NCBI GenBank assembly: GCA_029259915.1
Contig: JAJDED010000046.1
Coordinates: 1-58,299, forward strand
DNA from: Planctomycetota bacterium
Lineage (GTDB): Bacteria > Planctomycetota > Planctomycetia > Pirellulales > Lacipirellulaceae
Direction: 5' to 3'
DNA: 58,299 bases
This document shows, in pieces, positions 53,051 to 58,299 of the stretch. The notes under the pieces were generated by a model that was given only the letters and a program-made list of their open reading frames with translations, had not been told where the DNA came from and made no database searches. The position numbers were made by a program, and so were the translations under genes. The number at the start of each line of letters is the position of its first letter. Position 1 is the stretch's first letter.

Positions 53051-53260
53051 ATGGCGACCAACTTGGCAATCGATCAAAAACTGCTGGATGAAGCCCTCGA
53101 AATTGGTGGTCTCAGAACCAAAAAGGCGACAGTCTCTGAAGCGCTGCGCGAGTATATCCAAAGGCGGAAGCAGCTGAAGTCGATGGAGCTGTTTGGCACA
53201 TTCGATTTTGATCCGACATACGACTACAAGAAAGAAAGACAGCGAAAGCAGGGAGGGTGA
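53051..53260 (+). CDS. VapB-type antitoxin
   Basis: This 69-residue protein starts MATNLAIDQKLLDEALEIGG. It then has TKKATVSEALREYIQRRKQL and a C-terminal tail with GTFDFDPTYDYKKE, the features of the VapB/DUF2191 antitoxin group (ribbon-helix-helix N-terminus, toxin-binding tail). Its stop overlaps the toxin start. AGGAAAACTG precedes the ATG. Confidence 0.9.
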   Translation: MATNLAIDQKLLDEALEIGGLRTKKATVSEALREYIQRRKQLKSMELFGTFDFDPTYDYKKERQRKQGG

Positions 53261-53682
53261 TCCAAGTGACCGTTTTGGTGGATACTCCTATCTGGTCGCT
53301 GGCTTACCGTCGCCGCCGTCTTTCCGATACTCAATCGCGCATCGTGGACGAACTGAAAAAATTAGTTCGCAATCACAATGCAGTCATGGTTGGACCCGTG
53401 CGGCAAGAAATTCTCTCAGGAATGCATCAACCGCAGCAGTACGAGTTGTTGCGAGCAACACTCCAGGCTTTTGAAGATCTTTCGCTAATCGGAGAAGATT
53501 GGGAAAGAGCAGCCCGCTATTCAAATATCTGCCGAGGGCAAGGAGTTCAAGGTTCGCCGACCGATTTTTTGCTCTGTGCCGTGGCACAGCGTTTTAAGGT
53601 AGCGATATTTACCACGGATAAAGATTTTGTCCAATACGCTCATCTTCTGAGCATCTCTCTTCATCAATCGCCAGGCAGTTAG
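53257..53682 (+). CDS. VapC-type PIN-domain toxin
   Basis: This 141-residue PIN nuclease has VTVLVDTPIWSLA (first Asp), RQEILSGMH (Glu), GSPTDFLLCAVA (Asp) and FTTDKDFVQYAH (Asp), the acidic residues that bind Mg. VapC cuts tRNA or rRNA. The start could be GTG 53257, overlapping the antitoxin stop, or GTG 53266; GGGAGG sits at the stop. It is paired with the upstream vapB gene. The 3' end overlaps the convergent symporter gene by four bases. Confidence 0.9.
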   Translation: MIQVTVLVDTPIWSLAYRRRRLSDTQSRIVDELKKLVRNHNAVMVGPVRQEILSGMHQPQQYELLRATLQAFEDLSLIGEDWERAARYSNICRGQGVQGSPTDFLLCAVAQRFKVAIFTTDKDFVQYAHLLSISLHQSPGS

Positions 53683-55412
53683 ACTGCTGAACGACTTCGC
53701 GTCATCAGTGACACGACAACCAATGTGACGAATCCTAACGGGATGGTGACAATCCCCGGTTGGCTGAATGGTACCAGGGCATTCTCAGCGGGGAGACCGT
53801 AAACTTTGGCGAAGGTGTCGGCGCTCAACAGAATCCAGGCCAGGGAACTGGTCATGCCGACGACCACTGCCGCGATGATTCCCTGTCGCGTCGTGCCTTT
53901 CCAAAACAACAGCATCACCAGTGCCGGCAGATTGGCAGACGCTGCGACGCTAAACGCCCAACCGACCAGGTAGCTGACGTTCAACTCTTTGAACACAATG
54001 CCCAGGACGATGGCGATGGCGCCCACCACGACCGAGGAGATTTTCGCAATCCGTACTTGCTCGTAATCGCTCAGTTCGTTCTCCGAAAAACTGGCGACCA
54101 AATCGTGGGCCACCGCCCCGGCGGACGCCAAAATCAATCCACTGACCGTGCCCAGCACGGTCGTAAAGGCGATTGCCGAGATGATGGCGAACAACAATTC
54201 ACTCATGCTGCGTGCCAAAAGCGGAGCGGCCATGTTGCTATTCGTCACGTCCATCGAACCGGAAGTCATCGCCCCCAGCCCCATGTAGAGGGTGAGCACA
54301 TAGAAAAACCCGATACAACCGATGCCGACGATCGTGCTTTTGCGCGCGGCGGCTTCGTCTTTCACCGTGTAGTAACGGATAAGAATGTGCGGCAACGAAG
54401 CGGTTCCGCAAAACAGCGCCAGCATCAACGAGAGGAAATTCAGTTTGTCGGTGAAATTGTCGCTGCGGATGCCCTTGAATCGAGGATGTTCGCCCGGGCG
54501 AAGGATTTGGCTGCCCAGCGTCGGTTTGGGAGAGTAGACGGTGGTCGTCGAGCCGTCGTCGCCGACAGATGTTTCGCTGCCCCAAAGCACGACTTCGCTT
54601 TCCTGTAGTGTGCTAAAAAATTCCAGCGGCCCCAGCGGGCCAGTGGAAGTGATGTCCCCAGGCAGCTTGCTAATATGCCCGACCGGGGCGAGCGATGCTT
54701 CTCCCGGCGAGCTTCCCATGGGCAGGCCATTGACAAGCGTTTTGCCATCGCTGGTGACAGTTACCGATTGCGAATCGGGCCTGTCGGATTCGACTTCGAA
54801 ACCTCGCTCAAGAATCATGACGGTCAGAACCGCACTGAAGATTACCAACAGCGAACCTTTAAAAAACTGCACCCAGGTGGTGGAAACCATTCCTGCGGTG
54901 ACAACGATGACAATCACGGTAGCGCCCACGATCACCACACCCGCCCAATGCGGCAGTCCCAACAGCGGTTGCACGAGTACCCCGGCACCCACCATTTGCG
55001 GAATCAGATAAAAAATACTTACCACTAAAGTGCTCACGCCCGCGGCGAGTTTGATTCCTCGCGATTGGAACCGAGAATTCAGCGCATCGGCAAACGTGAA
55101 TTTCCCCAATCGTTTCATAGGTTCGGCCACAACAAACAGCGCCACAATCCACCCGGCCAAATATCCGATTGAGTAGAGAAATCCATCGTAGCCGTAAAAA
55201 GCGATCATCCCGCAGATACCCAGGAATGAAGCTGCCGAGAGATAATCGCCCGCGAACGCCACGCCGTTGACAAACCAGGGGATCTGTCCATGCGCTGCGA
55301 AATAGCCTTGCGAAGATTTGGCCCGGCTGCCCAAATAAAAACTCAGACCGAGTGTTACGGCAACGAACAGAAAGAAAAAAACTACCGCCACGGTCGAGGG
55401 GGTGTAAATCAC
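53679..55412 (-). CDS. Sodium:solute symporter, acetate/ActP-like
   Basis: This 577-residue SSS-family transporter has about 13 membrane helices, with FAGDYLSAASFLGICGMIAF in the first helices and GSRAKSSQGYFAAHGQIPWF in the N-terminal part. A hydrophilic insert of about 110 residues (about 205-315) separates helices, as in the VC_2705 subfamily. The family takes up small monocarboxylates such as acetate with sodium. GTG 55412 overlaps the stop of the DUF485 gene (GTGA), so they are translated together as in actP/yjcH. Confidence 0.9.
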   Translation of the reverse strand: MIYTPSTVAVVFFFLFVAVTLGLSFYLGSRAKSSQGYFAAHGQIPWFVNGVAFAGDYLSAASFLGICGMIAFYGYDGFLYSIGYLAGWIVALFVVAEPMKRLGKFTFADALNSRFQSRGIKLAAGVSTLVVSIFYLIPQMVGAGVLVQPLLGLPHWAGVVIVGATVIVIVVTAGMVSTTWVQFFKGSLLVIFSAVLTVMILERGFEVESDRPDSQSVTVTSDGKTLVNGLPMGSSPGEASLAPVGHISKLPGDITSTGPLGPLEFFSTLQESEVVLWGSETSVGDDGSTTTVYSPKPTLGSQILRPGEHPRFKGIRSDNFTDKLNFLSLMLALFCGTASLPHILIRYYTVKDEAAARKSTIVGIGCIGFFYVLTLYMGLGAMTSGSMDVTNSNMAAPLLARSMSELLFAIISAIAFTTVLGTVSGLILASAGAVAHDLVASFSENELSDYEQVRIAKISSVVVGAIAIVLGIVFKELNVSYLVGWAFSVAASANLPALVMLLFWKGTTRQGIIAAVVVGMTSSLAWILLSADTFAKVYGLPAENALVPFSQPGIVTIPLGFVTLVVVSLMTRSRSAV

Positions 55413-55633
55413 GATCCGTCCCCCGACTTTCCGCAGAGCACGCCGTAAATCATCGCCAAGACAAATGCCGAGACAATCAGGCCGAAGCCGTAGAGAATCG
55501 CAACGTTGACGCCCTTCCAGGGAGTTGCCTCCATGGTTTCAGGCGAGAAAGTATTCAGCAGCACGAAACCGCCGTAGAGCAGCAAATAGAGGGCGAACAA
55601 TTTCAGCCCCAGCCGGGAATTGCGGGCATGCAT
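55409..55633 (-). CDS. DUF485 (YjcH-like) membrane protein
   Basis: This 74-residue protein has two hydrophobic helices (LGLKLFALYLLLYGGFVLLN and VAILYGFGLIVSAFVLAMIY) separated by a short charged loop, which fits DUF485. In Escherichia coli and others, yjcH is co-encoded with the acetate symporter actP, and this gene is immediately upstream of such a symporter with a four-base overlap. Confidence 0.88.
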   Translation of the reverse strand: MHARNSRLGLKLFALYLLLYGGFVLLNTFSPETMEATPWKGVNVAILYGFGLIVSAFVLAMIYGVLCGKSGDGS

Positions 55634-55776
55634 GAAGTGACTCCGGAACAGAGAGCTTGCGACAAGTGCGGTGGCACTAGGATAACTGCTTCAGCCGACA
55701 GGAGAAAGGACCAACGCAAACATTGCGTGAGAAGAAGCAACTCTGTATTTAGTCGCGAGTCTACGACTCGTTGGTT

Positions 55777-56511
55777 TTAAGCGTCGTCAAGCACTTCCGT
55801 GTTCGGCAAATCTTTTGCAGAGCCGACACCGAACAGGCGATTGAATTTTTCGGTCGTGAAGAAGGTTGGCTTTCGAAGGGCGTTGTCCGGACGTTCTAAG
55901 CACAGCAGTCCGCGCCGCACGAGTTGGCTGAGTATCACGTGGCTGCGCGAGCCTCGCAATTGGGTCACGTTCTCGGCCGTCACCGGCTGACGATAGGCCA
56001 CGATGGCGAGCACCTCGATCGCCTGTGGCGAGAGTTTTGCTTCGCGAACCCGACCGCTAAAGCGTCGCCTTACCGCTTCGTGTTGAGGATGAATACGCAT
56101 GCGGTAGCCAGGGCCCTCGCTCGCGATGTGGTACGCCACGTTGGAGGTTTCGTACTGCTCGTTCAGTTCGGCAATCAGTGCGTCGACTTCCTTCGGAGAA
56201 ACGTCACGAATGTGCGAAGCCATTTCGCGATTGGTTAGCGGGCGACCATCGGCCGTGCCCACAAAGAGCATTCCTTCGACTATCATGCGAGGCGAGAGAA
56301 CATTTTCATGGGGGTCTGCAGAATCGCTCTCCACGGAATCGGTGAAGTCTGGGAGCGGTTGTTCCGGAGTTTCTGTGCCGGTAAGCCGAGCGAACGCTGC
56401 CGAGAGGCGGTGGAGCGAAAACCGGCCAGACTCTTCGGCCTCGGTTTTCGAATTCGGCATCGAGTGCTCGGGATCGATTCGAGATTTCTTGGCAGACATG
56501 GTCGAAATCAT
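55777..56511 (-). CDS. scpB: Segregation and condensation protein B
   Basis: ScpB works with ScpA and SMC in chromosome condensation. The 244-residue protein has a variable N-terminal 75 residues and then the two winged-helix domains: VEGMLFVGTADGRPLTNREM, GYRMRIHPQHEAVRRRF, LSPQAIEVLAIVAYRQPVTA and VILSQLVRRGLLCL. The N-terminal extension is unusual. Starts at 56526, 56511 or 56499 are possible; none has a strong ribosome site. scpA is not in the window. Confidence 0.9.
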   Translation of the reverse strand: MISTMSAKKSRIDPEHSMPNSKTEAEESGRFSLHRLSAAFARLTGTETPEQPLPDFTDSVESDSADPHENVLSPRMIVEGMLFVGTADGRPLTNREMASHIRDVSPKEVDALIAELNEQYETSNVAYHIASEGPGYRMRIHPQHEAVRRRFSGRVREAKLSPQAIEVLAIVAYRQPVTAENVTQLRGSRSHVILSQLVRRGLLCLERPDNALRKPTFFTTEKFNRLFGVGSAKDLPNTEVLDDA

Positions 56512-56692
56512 ACGGACCCGGCGCACCCCACGGCAAGAGCGGACGCAGCGTAGGGTGCTAGCAACTTGGCTGAATGCGACCTGGGCTCGACAGTCTTCAA
56601 TGTGTGGAGTAGATATTTTGCGATTATCGCGAGTTCCTACAGAAATTTGTTTTCACCCGACGAATCAACTCCCCACCTTTGGAGTGGAGACT

Positions 56693-57619
56693 ATGAATCT
56701 CAGTTTACTTGCCCAAACAACCGGTGACGAGGTTGCAGGAAGTGTTCCCGATGCCGCTGATGCCATTCGAACCGGTGCGCTGGAAAAAGTGCGCGACCTG
56801 CACTTTACCGATATAAGCGGCCAGGAATGGGTTTATGTAGCTGAATACTACGGCTTGCGCGCCATGTTTGTCGTGGTGTTGATGATATTTGCGTGGACGT
56901 TGTCGGGTTGGATTTCGTCGCTCGTACGCAGAGGGCTTGCGCGAGTGAAATTCGATGAGACGCTCACCAAGTTTATCGCCAAGCTAGTTCGCTGGCTGCT
57001 GTTGTTGCTGGTTGCTCTGACTTGTGTGAGTTACTTTGGCGTCGACACGACGAGCTTTGCCGCGGTGCTTGGTGCCGCCGGTTTGGCGATTGGTTTGGCA
57101 TTTCAGGGAACCTTGTCCAACTTCGCTGCCGGGGGGATGTTGCTGATTTTTCGTCCCTACAAAGTGGGCGACGTGGTGAACGTGGCTGGAATTCTAGGCA
57201 AAGTGAACGAGATCGCGCTCTTTACCACGGAGATCGACACCTTCGACGGTCGTCGGATTATTATTCCGAACAGCTCGATTTACGGTGCGGTGATCGAAAA
57301 CATCACTTACCATCCCCGGCGGCGTGTGGATGTCGAGGTGGGAGTGGCGTATGACGTCGACATCGACACAACCCGTCGCGTGTTGTTGAAAGCGATCGAA
57401 TCGGTGTCGCTGGCGTTGCACGATCCCGAGCCGGCTGCGGTCATCACCGGGCTGGGGGCTTCGAGCGTCGATTGGTCGGTACGCGCCTGGGCCCGACGCG
57501 ATGATTTTTTCGACGTGAAACAAGCGCTCATCCGTGCCGTGAAAATGGAATTGGACCAAGCCGGGATTGCCATCCCCTTCCCGCAAATGGACGTGCATCT
57601 CGATCGCTTGAAAGTCTAG
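56693..57619 (+). CDS. Small mechanosensitive ion channel (MscS family)
   Basis: This 308-residue channel protein has two N-terminal membrane helices (about residues 50-72 and 100-120) and the pore helix with GAAGLAIGLAFQGTLSNFAA followed by GGMLLIFRPYKVGDVV, the MscS signature. A beta domain follows (EIDTFDGRRIIIPNSSIYG), then a C-terminal alpha-beta domain. It opens under membrane tension to release solutes after osmotic downshift. GGAGTGGAGA lies before the ATG at 56693; the long upstream frame is a shadow of scpB. Confidence 0.93.
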   Translation: MNLSLLAQTTGDEVAGSVPDAADAIRTGALEKVRDLHFTDISGQEWVYVAEYYGLRAMFVVVLMIFAWTLSGWISSLVRRGLARVKFDETLTKFIAKLVRWLLLLLVALTCVSYFGVDTTSFAAVLGAAGLAIGLAFQGTLSNFAAGGMLLIFRPYKVGDVVNVAGILGKVNEIALFTTEIDTFDGRRIIIPNSSIYGAVIENITYHPRRRVDVEVGVAYDVDIDTTRRVLLKAIESVSLALHDPEPAAVITGLGASSVDWSVRAWARRDDFFDVKQALIRAVKMELDQAGIAIPFPQMDVHLDRLKV

Positions 57620-57697
57620 AGTCAAGAGACTAGAGTCGAGGGCCAGAAGAAGAATATTCCCCTCTGGCTCTCGACTCTGGACTCTAGTCTCTTGACT
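57620..57697. terminator. Long hairpin after mscS with T-run
   Basis: The 18-bp arms 57620-57637 and 57680-57697 are perfect reverse complements, with a second inner stem (GCCAGA/TCTGGC). It is followed by TTTTTT, so it can act as a terminator of mscS. The GCCAGAGG-type core is shared with 17509-17552. Confidence 0.75.
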
Positions 57698-57723
57698 TTT
57701 TTATTCGCGAGGCAAGTAAAACG

Positions 57724-58299
57724 ATGAGCAAATTCCGCACCGAACGCGACACGATGGGCGAGATGCAAGTGCCAGCCGAGGCCCTATTTGGTGCCTCGAC
57801 TGCGCGTGCGGTCGAAAATTTTCCCGTGGCCCACGAACCCGTTCCGGCGCAAGTGATCCATGCCTTTGGGCATTTGAAAGCGGCTTGTGCGCAGGCGAAT
57901 TGCGACCTGGGCAAGCTCGACTCCAAACTTGCCAAAGCGATCATTGCCGCTGCCGACGAAGTTGCCGAAGGGCGACATGATGCCCAGTTCCCGGTCGACA
58001 TTTACCAAACCGGTTCGGGCACTTCGACTAATATGAACGCCAACGAAGTGATCGCCAATTTGGCGAATGATAAGCTCGGTTTCGGCGTCGGCGCCAAAGG
58101 GACCGAGGGGGCGGTGCATCCCAACGATCACGTCAACATGGGGCAAAGCACGAACGACACCTTCCCCACCGCCATTCACGTCGCTGTGGCGAAAAGTATC
58201 CACGAGAATTTGATTCCCGCACTGAAGAAGTTTGCGGAATCGCTTTCTAAAAAAGCGGCGGAGTGGGACAAGATTATCAAAATCGGCCGCACCCACCTT
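57724..58299 (+). CDS. fumC: Class II fumarate hydratase, 5' part
   Basis: This fumarase converts fumarate and malate in the citric acid cycle. The visible 192 residues have TERDTMGEMQVPAEALFGAS and FPVDIYQTGSGTSTNMNANE (substrate site), HPNDHVNMGQSTNDTFPTAI (B-site Thr/Asn) and IKIGRTHL. The gene runs off the right edge, so the C-terminal two thirds, with the GSSxMPxKxN signature, are not seen. The ATG at 57724 is the natural start; the upstream hairpin isolates it from mscS. Confidence 0.95.
   Translation, partial: MSKFRTERDTMGEMQVPAEALFGASTARAVENFPVAHEPVPAQVIHAFGHLKAACAQANCDLGKLDSKLAKAIIAAADEVAEGRHDAQFPVDIYQTGSGTSTNMNANEVIANLANDKLGFGVGAKGTEGAVHPNDHVNMGQSTNDTFPTAIHVAVAKSIHENLIPALKKFAESLSKKAAEWDKIIKIGRTHL

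Overview
The window looks like chromosomal DNA of a planctomycete, probably of the Pirellulales type. The evidence is two PEP-CTERM sorted proteins, a tandem (double-length) UvrA, a Ser/Thr kinase, FHA and ECF-sigma neighbourhood, DUF268 and sulfotransferase genes in a glycan locus, and many short dispersed palindromic repeats between genes. I saw no rRNA, tRNA, CRISPR array or intact transposase gene.

Layout. 1-4618: a small regulatory or accessory stretch with a membrane protein, a small conserved protein, csrA, a BON protein, and a PAS histidine kinase overlapping its NarL-type response regulator. It is bounded on both sides by the same 72-bp piece of glycosyltransferase 3' end; one copy is in an intact gene and the other is a remnant. 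4619-16039: a surface-glycan locus with GT4, a GT2/GT12-like enzyme, a GT11 fucosyltransferase, GT2, two methyltransferases, a sulfotransferase, a second GT4 and a GDP-mannose 3,5-epimerase-like enzyme. panB and a DCC-family thiol oxidoreductase sit inside it. 16049-18395: an HMA-domain protein, a His-rich lipoprotein and a PEP-CTERM protein.

18959-25649: a plus-strand signalling block with a coiled-coil membrane protein, an FHA protein, a membrane Ser/Thr kinase, a membrane protein, an ECF sigma factor and a small possible anti-sigma protein. 25663-31709: a minus-strand run of rhomboid protease, GNAT/Eis-like acetyltransferase, BshC-like protein, GT2 and Nif3-like protein. 32167-38706: a large secreted protein, a sugar isomerase-like TIM barrel, a PLP decarboxylase, an SDR and a membrane J-domain protein. 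38707-40774: a gene-poor stretch with one PEP-CTERM gene.

40775-47998: a 2407-residue UvrA with four ATPase domains and a planctomycete-type C-terminal tail. Its linkers contain in-frame copies of the low-complexity repeats also seen between genes. 48245-58299: mostly housekeeping genes (SGNH hydrolase, RlmI-like methyltransferase, TrmH-type methyltransferase, folD, pgpA, an acetate-type symporter with DUF485, scpB, mscS and the 5' part of fumC), with two toxin-antitoxin pairs (AbrB/Doc and VapBC).

The best candidates for something new are the repeat-derived linkers in the giant UvrA, the kinase/FHA/ECF signalling block, and the eukaryote-like enzymes (GME-like, GT12-like) in the sulfated-glycan locus. 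Functions are assigned by reading motifs by eye; no database search was possible.
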